This document shows, in pieces, positions 34,001 to 46,755 of a stretch of 64,000 nucleotides of DNA. The DNA is taken from positions 6,266,186 to 6,330,185 of the forward strand of contig OX442317.1 of assembly GCA_949358305.1 (NCBI GenBank). The letters are read 5' to 3'. A program made the position numbers and the translations under genes. Every line of letters starts with the position of its first letter. The stretch's first letter is position 1. The notes below the pieces were generated by a model. The model did not search any database and was not told where the DNA came from. It saw only the letters and a program-made list of their open reading frames with translations. The stretch comes from Strigamia acuminata (taxonomy: Eukaryota > Arthropoda > Chilopoda > Geophilomorpha > Linotaeniidae).

Positions 34001-35750
34001 AGGATTTCCCAGTAATAAATTTGTTCCCAGTCCAGCCCTTCTGCGGGCTCTTACGAATAAAATCCATAAATGCGTAAATCAAAGCTCAAAACCCGACCAT
34101 AATATAAAATTGCTACAATTTTTCTTCAAATTTCCCCTATTAATTTCATTTCTAGTCCATAAACTCAATTTCCGGCTGCAAAATAAAGCAAATTGCTATC
34201 AGACAATTAAAAATGAAAACAAAGACGACTCAGAAAAGTAAACGAAAGAAAAACAACAAAGAAAATGAAAACTCACTCTAGATCCTGCGCTTAACTGATT
34301 TCGTTGCATCATTAGATCAAATTCCTCATTGATTTTATTATATTTGGCTTCAGTCCTTGGCGTCAATACGTATTGATCTTGCTCCGGTTCGGGGCTATCA
34401 GGACTAAGATTCCCATTTTTGTGTTCCTTTTTGCTCAGTGCCTGCAACACACGAATAACATTAAACTTTTTTTCAACAAAAAAAAAAGAAAAAAAAAAGA
34501 AAAAAAGAAAAAAAAAATCCCTTTGACATTTTCCCATCCACCAAGACAACACCCAAGTGACAGCCCTCTCCATGACAACCTTTCGCTGCCAAGGGAACTC
34601 GCTCACCTCGACGATATCGTTGTTGGTCCTGCTCTCGTGTGGTTCGTTGTACTCGGTGTACTTGAGAAGTACTTTATCCATGTCGGTCGACGCGTATTGG
34701 AATAATTTGTTTGTAGAATTGAATATAATCAGTGCGATCTCGCAGTCGCACAACACGCTCAATTCGTACGCTTTCTTCATCAGTCCAAACTTGCGTTTTG
34801 TGAAAGTCACCTGGCGATTAAATTTTAAATTAATTAATCCAAACTTCCTTGTATCCCGTCAACGTGTAAAAAAAGGGATAAATTCATAAAGCCGTTTAAA
34901 TTTGTTTATATATTTTAAACATGTAAATTTTTTACGTTTAAAAATTATAAACAAGTTCAAATGACTTTACGAATTCCAATTTATTTATTTTTAAAACAAA
35001 TTTTAATCAGCTTTGTTTTTCAAGCTCAAAAAAATTTTATTTTCCTAAATTTCGTTTGTTTTTCTTTAGCTCCATGGCAAAAATCTTTAAATAAAAATTT
35101 CCAAAACAACAATCTCGAAAATCTCAAATCGAGCAAAAAAAAATAATAAATAATAAATACATGTTTGATTGTAATTACACACATTACGGCCTTGAAACGA
35201 GGCATACTACCTCACTGACTAATGAATAGGAACACACTTTTTGAATTTGAACTAAAATTATCCTTTTCTCTGTTGATCACTGAATCCCAAATTTAGAATG
35301 TAAATTTTAAACCATTCAGTTTCCTGGTGAGGAAACCCCCTTGTAAAAAAAGAAAAAAAAATCTATTTATGCACGAAAAAATATGAAAAACATCAATTTT
35401 TTTCTATTTCAGCAAAATTTTATAAAAATTCAGACCAAATTCGTCCTTTTATTGACAAATCATGAAATCACAAACCAAAATAATTTTTATTTTCATCAAA
35501 ATTAAAATATTTTAAATATTAAATATTAATTTCCCGCTCGATTGCAAACTAACTATCACCAAAATTAGGCCTAACCCGACAGACAGTTGAATATCCCCAG
35601 GTTATTCAGCAATTCCAATCAAAAACACATTAAAACTGATTAAAATCCATCCACAAAAATACTCACCGACGATTCTTAACAACTTAATCGACTCACCTGT
35701 CTATTCCTTTCGTCGGTAATACGAGATATCTGAATCTTTTTTCTTCCCAT
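28019..35750 (-). CDS. Mef2: Myocyte enhancer factor 2
   Basis: MADS-box transcription factor for muscle and neuronal programmes, acting as a dimer on YTA(A/T)4TAR sites. Seven coding exons: 35697-35750, 34607-34810, 34277-34441, 33261-33593, 32324-32432, 31993-32134 and 28019-28289, totalling 425 residues. The MADS box spans residues 1-58 ([18 protein letters not shown] is exon 1, then [20 protein letters not shown]). The MEF2 domain spans about 59-86 ([20 protein letters not shown]). Exon 5 holds the conserved [17 protein letters not shown]. The last exon has [11 protein letters not shown] (a sumoylation/phosphorylation motif, I-K-x-E-P) and a basic stretch [14 protein letters not shown] at the C-terminus, the invertebrate Mef2 ending. 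The exon 6 donor is ambiguous between two sites 6 bp apart. Intron 6 (3.7 kb) hosts two MITEs. Confidence 0.97.
28549..28972. mobile_element. MITE with actac..tttacatgcac ends
   Basis: Left end actacctgtttacatgcac; right end, reversed, actacgtttacatgcacc. Internal catgtaaac motifs recur at 28744 and 28906. It lies in Mef2 intron 6 next to the last exon. Confidence 0.65.
30384..30873. mobile_element. MITE with 28-bp inverted ends
   Basis: The ends read agagtttgcgggatgcattt and, reversed, agagtttccgagatgcattt, continuing into cccttA on both sides. The interior contains ttttgggcctaaaattcaa repeats and a 'gtgtaagggaaaa' echo of the ends. Mef2 intron 6. Confidence 0.7.
33718..34030. repeat. Palindrome-dense repeat block in Mef2 intron 3
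   Basis: Dense in gtaccgcggtac and agtaccggtact palindromes (33770-33930). It is followed by two tandem copies of a 45-bp unit containing cgtggcccga and ataaatttgttccc. GC content stands out from the intron; likely a dispersed repeat. Confidence 0.6.
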
Positions 35751-38700
35751 TTTGGTGTACGTGGGGTCACACCTGGACCTGATGACACTGGTTAATCAAC
35801 ACCAACAACCAAAAGGCGTCAGATTAGTCTAATAATGCCGAGCATGCAAACTCCTACAAAAAAAAAATAAAAAAAAAAAAATATAAAAAAAAAATAATTT
35901 TTTTATAATTTTTATTATCATAAATTTTCTCAAGAAAAATTCAAACTAACAATTCAAATTCAATCGAGGAACCGAACACGTGCCATTTACCTGCGATATC
36001 ACTCGGTTAAATTACATTACAATTCCTTTTTGGTCAGGAAGTTACGGTCTCTCATCATTATGCACAATTAAGAGCCACATTTTTAGAAAGTTTAATTGGA
36101 CAAATAAAAAATACATCATCCCCCCTTTCCCCACGAAAAAAAAAGAAAAAAAAAAAAAAACATAAAATCGATCACTAAAATAAGGTCAGGTGAGAACCCA
36201 ACGCGGCCTTGGAATTCAATCACGGAGGATAATTGACCGCTCGGTCGATAACGGATCAATAAATTAACACATTTATTTTTAATTTCTATATCATTTATTC
36301 GCATGTTTGTTTGTCCCGTTAGAAAAACTTACAAATTAATCCAAAATTTATAATTTAATTAAATCTGCACACACCAAAAGCCCTCGATTCAATTCCCAAG
36401 CCTCGTTTTCATTTTTCAAACACACAAATACTCAACTTAAAAGCATATCAAAGACCACATTTGTACACCCAAACATCCAAGGCCAAATAAAAGGATAAAC
36501 GCCAACGAGACGCCACAAAAAACCCAACCAGAAATTTTCTCTTTACATATAAAAAAAATAAAAAATAAAAAAAAAAATAAAAAAATTTTAAACTTTAAAT
36601 TTTAAAATTAAAAATAAACACAACACAGAAAAAAAACCCAAGAAAAATTGAAAAAAACAAAATGGTGGACCAACCTGGACGAACGCACGAGCTACATTCC
36701 AACGAGACATCCAAACCAACCTCCCCCACACTCAAACTCCTCACCCCCACACCCTCCCTCAATTGACGTCAACGCGCGCACCAATCACAACGCTGCACTA
36801 TCAATGCCGCTCCACCTGGCCCGACAACAACAACAACAAGAAAAGAAGAAAAAGAAACAAGAAAAGAAAAACGAAAAAGAAAAAAAACGAAATATATTTA
36901 CAAATGGCCTGAGATGAACTCAACTCAACAAAAAAAAAAATTAAAACAAAAAAAAAAAAAAAAAATTCACATCTCGTCCTATTTGGACCCCCCTCCCTCA
37001 CCCCCACATTCAACTCCATAAAAAAAATTGAGAATGAATATTAAAAACCCTTAAAAAAATTCCCAAAAGAAAAAAAAAAACAAGAAAATCATGGCCGCGC
37101 CACACCCAAATAACACCCCCTGGGGTTCAGATAGGGAATAAAGCGGAAATGGAACGCACATGGCACACAGATGCAACACACGTTTCACTTATCCCTTACC
37201 AAAAAATTTAATCAGTTAAGTCTAGCGTCTTCCCCATCTAACAACGTTTTCTCCTCCATTTATTAACCAAAAACTTAAAAGAAACTTTAAAAAACCCGAA
37301 AAAAAAACCAAAAAACCCAAAAAACCAAATCTCCATAAACCCACGTGACTAAATCGACCAAAAAAATTAAAAAACTCAATCCCTCGCTCAAAAAACCCGA
37401 ATATTCAAACCCAAAAACGTGACAAACTAAAAAATTCACAAAACGAAGACTCAAAAAAAAAAAAATTTCAGCATCTTGCGACACATAACTCGCGATCCCC
37501 GAGTCCGCGAAGGGCAAACGCGAGCCGGAAAACGTTCCACAAGTCCGCCTTCAATCACCCGAGCCCACCATTCCTCCATCCACCTCGAGATGCCATAATT
37601 CTGAGCGGTCAAACCTCGCAAAAAACGTTGAAAACCCAACAGCAAAACCCGACACCGCGACTCGATGTCGGCTTGCCTGCACACGTCGCGGATGCTGCGC
37701 TGCGTCTTATCTCCAACTTCGCAAACTCAAACAAGTTCAGCGAGCGCGGCGCCGAGGCCCCAAACCGAACCAACTCAACTCTCGAAAACTATTTTGACCG
37801 TTTTCCCTATCGCGCGTCCTCTCCCTCATTCCAACTTCCTAAAATAATTTCAACCGTTTTAAAATAAATCCGCAAATGAACTTGCTTACCTTAAACAACG
37901 GAACCGCTCGCGTCTCCTCCACACCGCATCCAACTTGGCATCAAATGAGGGTCACGAATCGCGAACACGGGACGACCGGCGGCCGCACCTTCCCCCGAAC
38001 CCAAAACAAACAAAAAAAAGATAACCAACTTTTTCCTGCGAAAACTCGCCGAACCCGAGCGCCGTTGCTCGATTTTGCTCAATGCGGCCGCGGAAACGCT
38101 TCGTTTTACACCGACTCGTGAGACGCGCTTCACGAAATCTTGTGACAGGAAACGAGTTAGTTGGGGGGACGATCGAGGGGGGCACAGTCACGGACCCCCC
38201 GAAGAGACAGGGCCCCAGAGCCCCACCGTATCAGCAGAGGAGAACGGGGAATGCCAAATAAGGAAGAAGCGCGTGCACAGAAGCTGAGAGACGCCACCAG
38301 GAGGAGGATCCGATGACAAGCTACGCCGGACAGACGCGTGCCACACCACAAAGGTCAAGGGTGACGTAATCGATTCGGATTATGGGTGTTTAAAGGTGCA
38401 CATTTCGCACTTTCCAACTCATTTTCAAACATTTTCCTCCTTTTTCTTATTAAAAAAATATTTATCGTTCGACTTGTTTATACTTTGCTTCTTTTTTTCT
38501 CTTTTTTCTTTTTTTGGATATAAAAAGATTTTTGTATGAGGACCTCGAGTGAGGATATATGGAAACTGGGAAACGCAGGTGAGTGGGAAATGTTTTGTTA
38601 TTTCTCCTTTTTGTTCCTCAAAGGGTTAAGAACATGGAAGAGGATATTTAGGCTTATAATACAACTGTTTTTTACAATTCTATTATTACTATGTATTTTT

Positions 38701-39255
38701 TTTTATAATTTATGTGTGTCAGATTTTTTGGATTTCCACACGGAATGTTTTAGAGGTGAAATTGAGGTCTAAAATAAATTTTACATGATAGAATAAGGAA
38801 ATTTAAGGTCTAAAATGAAGTTTAGATGATCGAATAATGCAGTTTAGGGTCTAAAATGAATTGTAGATGATAAAATAATGCAATTTAGGGTCTAAAATGA
38901 AGTTTAGATAATCGAATAATGCAATTTAGGGTCTAAAATAAAGTTTAGATGATCGAATAATGCAATTTAGGGGCTAAAATTAATTTTAGATGATAGAATA
39001 ATGCAATTTAGGGTCTAAAATAAATTTTACATGATAAAATAATGCAATCTAAGGTCAAAAATGAATTTTTGGTGATAAAATAATGCAATTTAAGGTCTAA
39101 AATTGATCAATTATTTCCTCTTTTAATAATATCTTTCATTTTCCACCTGGAACGTGCAATTTACTCCCAGAATTCGCAAATAATCCAATAAATTAAGCCT
39201 AAAATCAAATTTCAAAAAACTCGCTCACCCCTAAAGCCCACAACTGCATCAATAC

Positions 39256-39291
<36 letters not shown>

Positions 39292-42200
39292 CTCAAAAAT
39301 TATACAATTGGGTCATCCATATAAAAAAAAATTTTTCCAGAAAAAAAAAATAAAAAAAAAAAGTATTAAATATGTTGTAATAAAGTATAATCACCCTAAA
39401 ATATGACTTTTCCAATAATCCAAAGGTCAAAACCGAAGTTAAACGAGTCTAACAAACCAAACTTTTATCTCCAATCATCATCACCAAACAAAAATATAAA
39501 AATAAAAAAAATAAAAACCTTCAAAACCCTCAAACCCAAAACCCATAACCTCAATTCCCCAAACCGAACCCCTTCGACCCGACTCCCGAGTCCCGACCCC
39601 ACAAAACAAAAAAATAATTCCCCAAAAACAAAAATAAAAACACAAAACAACAACAAAAACACAAAACAACAAAAATGATCCGCCATCGTTAAACCGCTCC
39701 TGATTATTATAATGACGTCATCAATAAAAACAATAACGGAACCCCAATTACGTAAGAACAACAACAACAATAAATAAATACCGGTAACTCACCCGATCAG
39801 GTTCACGTGATAAACGTGGAAACGACGGCAAAAAATAATATTCGAATTCACGAACAAACCAAATAAATAAATATCGCGACAATAGGCAAAAGAATGAGGA
39901 TCTCCTTCCTTCTCATCCAGTCTCGAGGGAACACTGACGTTCCTCAACCCTCTCACAAAAACAACCCCAATCCCCCTCTCTCCTCGCCTCTGCTCCACGT
40001 TGGTGGAACCATGGCCTGGGGGCAGTTAAGCTCACCTCAACACACAACAAGATATGGGTGAGAGAAACACAGAGAGGGGAAAATCTCCAATGGAAAGAGA
40101 GAGAGAGAGAGAAAAAATATTATTCACGAATTAAGACCCAGAAAAATATTTTTTCAAAATAGGCCTAACCCAAAAAAGATTTCTTCCAATTTTTATCATT
40201 TTTCTTCATTTCTATAACGCGTGTTATGGAAATTTTAGTCAATTTTTCAATATTTTTCAATATTTTTCAATATTTTTCAAATTTCGACATTAAAAGTTAT
40301 CAAAAAATAAATAAAATTAATAAAATTACATTTTTTAATTTTATCTCTTGGGATTTGAGTCATTTGACCCTAAAAATAATTTATGAAAATTTTTTTTGGA
40401 AAAATATTTCAATATTTTTAACCCTATAATTGAATTTTCTTCGTTTTCCCACTTAACAAATTCCATTACATTTTCTGCACACCTCAACCCAAATGCATAA
40501 ATACATTTCAAAACCATCCTTCTCTCTCTCTCCCTTACCCTCACAAAAAGGAAGAAGAAAAAAAAAGGGGGAAAGAAAAAATGAATGACCCTTTCACCTC
40601 ATGTTGGTGACCCTCCTGATTTGATGTTCAAGGCCGAGCTCAACCCTCCCCCTGTCAAGGTGACTTGTTTTATACATTATTCAAATAGTTTAATCCATTT
40701 TTCCCTTTTTTTCCCTTCCATTTTAAGAATTCTTCCATTTTTCTTTCCCCTAAAATGGCCGCCATTTACCCCTTTATGCCCCATGTCTAAAAATAGCAAC
40801 AAACTTTAGGGGGAAGGTCAAAGACTGGTTTGAAAACCCCCAAAACCCCCCCAAAAAAAAAATATTCGGAAAAATATTTTTTTTCCTTGTATAAATGTAA
40901 ATAGTGTACAATTAATTTCTAATTGTCTAATCAAAATGTAAATTATGACATCACAATATGAAAAAACGTGACATCACAATCAAAAAAAATAAAATAAAAT
41001 AAAAATTTTATATTTCAAAATGTATTTGAAATCAAAGTGTGTCATGTGTAATTCGTGCACCAAACTATCAATTTCGTTCGACTGCCACGCTTATTTGAGG
41101 CGAAATTGTGTGCATAAATAAATGGTGTTTTTCTTAATTTCTTCTACATTTTTCCTTTCGACTCGTAAGCCTAGAAAGTAGTTCCCATTGCGTCCGCCCT
41201 ATTCCCTTTTTCCCCTCGTGTTCTGTCCTCTGTCATTTTCTTTCTCTCTTAACTGATGCAAGTCATTGAATGGCGTTTTCTATTTTTACTGACCAGTAAA
41301 ATGTAGGAAGCGGCTCCTACCTTGCGTTTGCTGTTCTATTTTTGGCTGCAGCTCTTCCACGCATTCGCTTCTCTTCTTTTTCCCCTCCGACAACTTCTGC
41401 ATAACGTCATCGTATTCATCCGCTCGTGAATATGGGCAATTAAAAAGTTCTGTGCGTGGATACTTGAAATATGTTTTGGAAAACGTTTGGAAATATTTTT
41501 TAATTCGCTTGAAATTGAATAAAGTGCGAGGGTTAATTGGAGATGGTTTGGGCCTACTTCTACCGCGTAATAACACTCGTCCGTACTCGTTCTCTCGTGA
41601 CGTCAATTGTATTAATATTGGCGTCATAATGACGTCATTCGAGTTCGACCTTAGAAAATGGCTATTCACTGGAGTAATTTTTTATTCTCTTATCTTTCCT
41701 ATTACAATTATAGAGCAAACGTACATGAGATCGATTGGTTTTTAACGAATCACAGTTTTTAATTAGTCGTCTGGAATTGGTTGTAGTTGAGCAGCAACGG
41801 GACTTTGTTTTTTGTAAATAAAATAAAACTGAATTTCCCCATCAAACTTTTGAAAATAAATAAAAATAAATTGATAAAAATAAAAACAAAAATTAGTTTT
41901 TTTATATTTTGTCGACTCCATTTATTATCCATTGAAAACGAAAAAACAACAACGTTTTATAAAACTTGAAAAGTGCCAGGGCTTCGTCCTGTACCGTTGC
42001 TTTTAGTGTGAGTTACTGCCTGTGCAACTTCCCCGTTGTTTTTGATGGTGAAATTTTCAAGAAAAAAATATTTCAAAAATGGAAGAACTTGGTTCTAAAG
42101 TTTTTGGTTTGTGAAATCAAAATTGTTGCGGTCAATTCTCGGTTAAAAATAAGTGAAAGCTATTTTTTTGGGTCGTGGCTAACGGTAAAATTAATGGCTG

Positions 42201-43616
42201 TCTTGCTCCCTCGGCGAGTTAAGTTGTGCAAGTCTGTAGTTACTTCAAGACTTCAACTATATATCTACGGCAGTTCTCGAGGGAGACGAAATGTTATTTG
42301 AAAAAAATTTCATAACTAATCCCAATAATAGAAAATCAAATTTTTATTCTGGCTGAACATTTGATCGGTTTGAAAACGATTGCAAATCAAATTCAAAACA
42401 TTTCTATTTTTAAGTTTAAATTTTACATTGTTATTCCTTGTTACACAAATTATAAATAGTAGTCATTGTTGGAAGGAAATAACTTCACAGTTAAGCAAGA
42501 GTTATCATTGAATCGTTTTGTAATTAGTGAAACGTAATTACTCAATAAAATCAACTTTTCCTCGCTTCTGATTTGAATAAAACTTGAATTGTTTCGTGCA
42601 AATAAAAATTAAATAGGAAAAAAAAAAAAACAATAAATAAATAAATACTGATGAAATCGATTTCAAAATACAAAAGCAATATTCAATTTGTTTTATTATG
42701 ATTTTCAATATGTCATCTTCCTTATAACTAATCGCGCAAGCTGATTACACGCCATTTTGGTTTTTCCAAGTATATTTTTAGTTCCAAAAAAATTATTCAT
42801 TTCCTCAAAGTGATATAATTCGCAATGCAAATTTTCACCGCCATCAAAACCAGCTGTGCCAAACTTCATAAAACTGCTGAAATAAAATACTTAATGTCTG
42901 TATCAGCAACTTCCAAGCTAAAATCATCTAATTCTTAAAAGATTTTGCAAATAAAATGACCATATTTCAGTACAAAATGCGTCGAATCGAATCCTTACAT
43001 CAACTTTAGTCCAGCTCCACCCTAAACCTCTTCAAATCGTCCTTAATTTGATTTTTTCACTTTCTTTCACATTAAGTGTCCTAGTTAAAGCACGATGAGC
43101 ACAAACCGAGCAAAGAACTTTCATTAATAATGGCGTTAAAAGCCAAAGTTGACCGCGGTAACGACATAATCGGTGTCAAAATGACGCTAAAACGTTAATT
43201 TACATTTAAAAAAATAAAAATCTAAAAATCCGTGCTTGATTGCTTCATTTTTCTTCTCAGAATCCAAAGTCTAGACCATTAAATTATATTCAATTTAATT
43301 AAATCGAATCATACCTCGTTTTTTAGCCAGTTTTCTTTCTTCAGTAATGGCTGCAGAATGTCGAATAAAACTAAAATTACCATCCACAAACCAATTCTAC
43401 ATTAGACAAACAATAACAACAACACTTAGTGCAGTTACTTCACCATCAACACTGATTAAAATTTATTTATTTTAATCCAGTTCCCATTTTTTATTGAAAA
43501 ATGACAAATTTTCTTAGAATTAGTAAAAATAAAAGAAAAAAAAAAAAAAAAAACAGAAAAAAAATCAAACATCCGCTCGTAAATGAATCCCTTGGGTGCA
43601 AAAATGCGGAATTAAA
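35751..43616 (-). other. Mef2 upstream region, 5' exons not resolved
   Basis: About 7.9 kb with no protein-coding gene I can support. A GC-richer block at 37450-38360 may be a promoter. Strong minus-strand donors with purine-rich upstream sequence at 37884-37889 (gtaagc), 39787-39792 (gtgagt) and 40030-40035 (gtgagc) may end alternative non-coding first exons of Mef2. The rest is A-rich, with poly(A) runs at 36540-36600, 36930-36970 and 39255-39290. Confidence 0.4.
38760..39110 (+). repeat. Tandem repeat, about 42-bp unit
   Basis: About eight copies of a unit containing aatgcaatttagggtctaaa and 'gatgatcgaat', with modest divergence. Upstream of Mef2. Confidence 0.9.
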
Positions 43617-43622
43617 TTTATT
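43617..43622 (-). terminator. Poly(A) signal of PDIA3
   Basis: aataaa on the minus strand, 35 bp beyond the stop codon. Confidence 0.6.
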
Positions 43623-43656
43623 TGTTTCCTAACGATGAAATGAAATGTGAAATTCT

Positions 43657-45726
43657 CTACAACTCGCTCTTCTTGCTCTTCTTCTTCTTTCCATTCCTGT
43701 CGTACGATTTCAACTCCTTCGTGGCGTGTTTCGAGATGTACTTGACGAAATCGTCCAACTCTCTGCCGCCGTCGTACCGCACCGGACTTAATTTCTTGTC
43801 CTTCGGCGCCCAATAGAGCGTGGGAAATCCGCTCACTTCGAAATGCGCCGGCACATCGTTGGCCGTTGCGTCCATCTTTACGATCTCCACATCCTCGTCC
43901 AACATCTAAAACAAAACACAGACTAGAAAACGCCCTCAATTCAAACATTTCTCGAATTAAATCACCTCCGTTCCTAATTCGTCGTACGTGGGCACTAATT
44001 TCTTGCAATGTCCGCACCAGGGAGCGTAAAATTCAATCAAAACATCTTTATCGCTATTCGTGACCAATTCGTCGAAGTTTTTGGCCACAGCCACCTAAAG
44101 AATCAACAAAAAAATCAAATTTTATACACAAATTCAATCATTTTTATAGTTTTTAGCCAGAGCGACTTAAAACATCAATAAATAATCACATTTTAATGCA
44201 AATTAATTCCTTTTTACAACATTACCTTAACGGGTGAATCATTGGAATCGGGTAACGCTTCGGATTTCATGTAAGCGCTTAATTTACCAGCGAGGAAATC
44301 GACAATGAACTGATTGAAAGCTTCGGGTCTAAAAGAAATAACAATAAAATTATTTTAATTTTAATTTTTTTTGTTTTTCATTTTAAACTCACGAAAATTC
44401 GCCTTCCATGACGAATTTCTCGGATTTGGCGTTTCGGCCGGCGATGACGGGCTTATCGCCGCTCGAATACGTAATACCAAATTCATTCATTTCTTGAGTA
44501 AGTTCGTCCTTGTTTGAAACAGCAAACGTGAGTTCCCCACGATGAACATCGGCCACCTTTAAAATTCTGTTTCTCCAGTAGTTGGTTCCTTTGGCGTTTT
44601 TCACGTAATCAACTTTGTAATACGCAACAATCAATGGCGCTGGGAAAGTCGCCATGTTATCGCCCGTTCTGTGACCAACCAGACCGTGGCTATTAAAAAA
44701 AAAATATTTTATTATATAAAATTAAATTATATATTAAAAAAACGCACAAGTTCTTGTTAATAAACTGTTCCACTTCGTCCTTATCAGTTTCGGCTCCTTT
44801 GTAAACAACTTCGTTGTCCTCGAATTTGTTTTTCATCTGCGGTGCACGGTACAACACAATTTGACTGCAAATGAAACAATATTACAAAACGAATATATTT
44901 CGAATAAAATCGCACTTTTTGTGCTTATATTTCTTCAGGACGTCAGCATCGGTGGAATGAGCGAATCTCGTCGATTCACGCAGTTTATCCGCAATTTTTT
45001 GGAATGTTTTGAACAATTTCACGTCCTCGGATTCGAAAAATCCAACGACTCCAACTTCTTGTTTGCTCAAAAACTTCTCTAATTCCTCCACACTCTTTAT
45101 CTCCTTCGAACTAGGACCAACTTGTGCTTGCATATACTTCACAATTCCATCTGCAACTCACAAAAATACAAAAATCAACAAAAAAATACATTTAAAAACC
45201 AAAAAAAAATCTCAAAATCCTCCACGCACTCGCATCTCGCGGTCCTGAATAATCCTGAGAGAAATCCCCATCGCGGAAGATCTTCAGCGTTGGATAACCA
45301 CTAACGCCGAATTTCTTACACGTTTCTTTGCCAGGTTCGGTACAATCCACCTAAAAATTCAACATTTTTCATTTATTTCACGAATAATTCAAATTTCTTT
45401 TTGTCTCACTTTAGCTAACGGAATGGGCGGATCCGAATCTTTCAACGTCGTCGCTGCGCTTTCGTATTCAGGCGCCAGCCTTTTACAATGTCCACACCTG
45501 TTTAGAATTAAAAAAATTGTGTTGAATTCAACGAGATAGACAAAGAAAGGTTTAATTTTTCATTTTTTTATTTGTTCACTCACCATGGTGCATAAAACTC
45601 GACTAAGATAGTGCCGCTCTCGCGAATGCGATCCGGGAAATCGGCGTCGGAAAACTCTAGAACGTCGCTAGCTAGGACAGAAGCGATTGTTGCCGAGAGA
45701 AACAGGTATGAGGTGAATAGTAGCAT
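43657..45726 (-). CDS. PDIA3: Protein disulfide isomerase A3 (ERp57-like)
   Basis: ER-lumen thiol oxidoreductase acting on glycoprotein folding. Nine exons: 45584-45726, 45410-45497, 45230-45350, 44916-45150, 44748-44864, 44393-44689, 44226-44328, 43966-44094 and 43657-43905. They total 493 residues. There is a signal peptide at about 1-19 ([18 protein letters not shown]). The first thioredoxin domain has APWCGHCK with its CGHC at residues 49-52, split by intron 1. Two inactive b-type domains follow, then the second active thioredoxin domain, [13 protein letters not shown], with CGHC at about 396-399. Length and the [11 protein letters not shown] region fit PDIA3 rather than PDIA1 or PDIA4. 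The tail is lysine-rich and ends KSEL, an ER-retrieval variant of KDEL. Confidence 0.96.
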
Positions 45727-46486
45727 CTTGCCGTGGAGTTATTTGCCGGTATCAATCGCGCAAATGGCAGTACGAACACAACAACGTGGACAGAAATTAG
45801 CTAAGATCGGATTTTGTGCTGGAGCTCGCTCATTGGTCCACGTTGTTTCTCGCAGGATAATGCGTGGCATGCCGCTCAGTGCTGGCATCTGGATTTCAAC
45901 GTTGTAAACACTCGGTTTATTTAGTGATTGTTATTTGAATTTGCAATTGCGTAACGTTTCGTTTCAATGACAATTGAGGGAAATATATTTGTAAATAACA
46001 GTCTTGGAAAATAAAGTTGTTGTTTTTCCGTTTGGGTTTTTGAAATTGTATCGTGTTTGAAAGAAATCCATTAGAAAAAAAAAACAGATGGCAATGGCGG
46101 ATCATTATGTTCAAAAAGTAAATAAAGAAAATGAATTATAAACTTTAATTGGCATATTGGTAGAAGGAAACAATTGTAGCTCATTAATGGTGGTGATGTG
46201 GGACTGATATATGCATCACATATTTCTAGTTTTATCTTAAAATGTGATTTATGCTGGAATTTATGACTGACCCAAATCCCGAATCATCACCATATGGGGA
46301 TTGTGATTTGGGGTGGTAAAGCATTTCCGGAAATCATAATGGATGGACAGTTTTACATTAAACATTTCACTACTAGGTGTCGCGTCTTCACGGTTTGTAT
46401 AAAAATTGCGGGAAATACGGATAAGAAAAACCAGACCCATATGGTTGAAAAATATATTTTACAATGCATAGCTTTTCGTTAAATGA

Positions 46487-46755
46487 AATCCAAAATGTAC
46501 AACATTTTGCGAAATTAAGTATACTATTTATAAATTAAATAATGCATTTCATAATACGATTGAAAAAATTCATTTTGAAAGTGCATTCATATTATTGGGA
46601 ATGCATTTCACAAAATGTATTATCATTTGCAACAATAGCGCGCAAAAGTGTATCATAAAATGTCTTCTCGTGAAACATTTTGCATTTCAAAATACATTGA
46701 TTCGTTGCAATACATTTCAATATAATTTCAATTGTATTTTTTAATCATAAGGTAT
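46487..46755. repeat. Dispersed repeat family A, copy 1
   Basis: Shares a chain of blocks with 62096-62335 in the same order: aaatgtac.gcatttcgc-like, gaattaagtat, taatgcatttcata, attgaaaaaattcatttt, attgggaatgcatttca, aaaatgtattatcattt and gcatttcaaaatacatt. AT-rich and non-coding. Confidence 0.75.

Noticed and set aside
36801-37019. Phenylalanine-rich ORF (minus) and lysine-rich ORF (plus)
   Set aside because: Product of poly(A) tracts.
41286-41669. Minus-strand ORF with a short coiled-coil-like end (KLSEGKKKRSECVEELQPKI) and a gtagga donor
   Set aside because: Could be one exon, but no partner exon, start or family could be found; left unannotated.
41966-42301. 111-codon plus-strand ORF
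   Set aside because: Low-complexity composition, no motif, no splice or promoter context.
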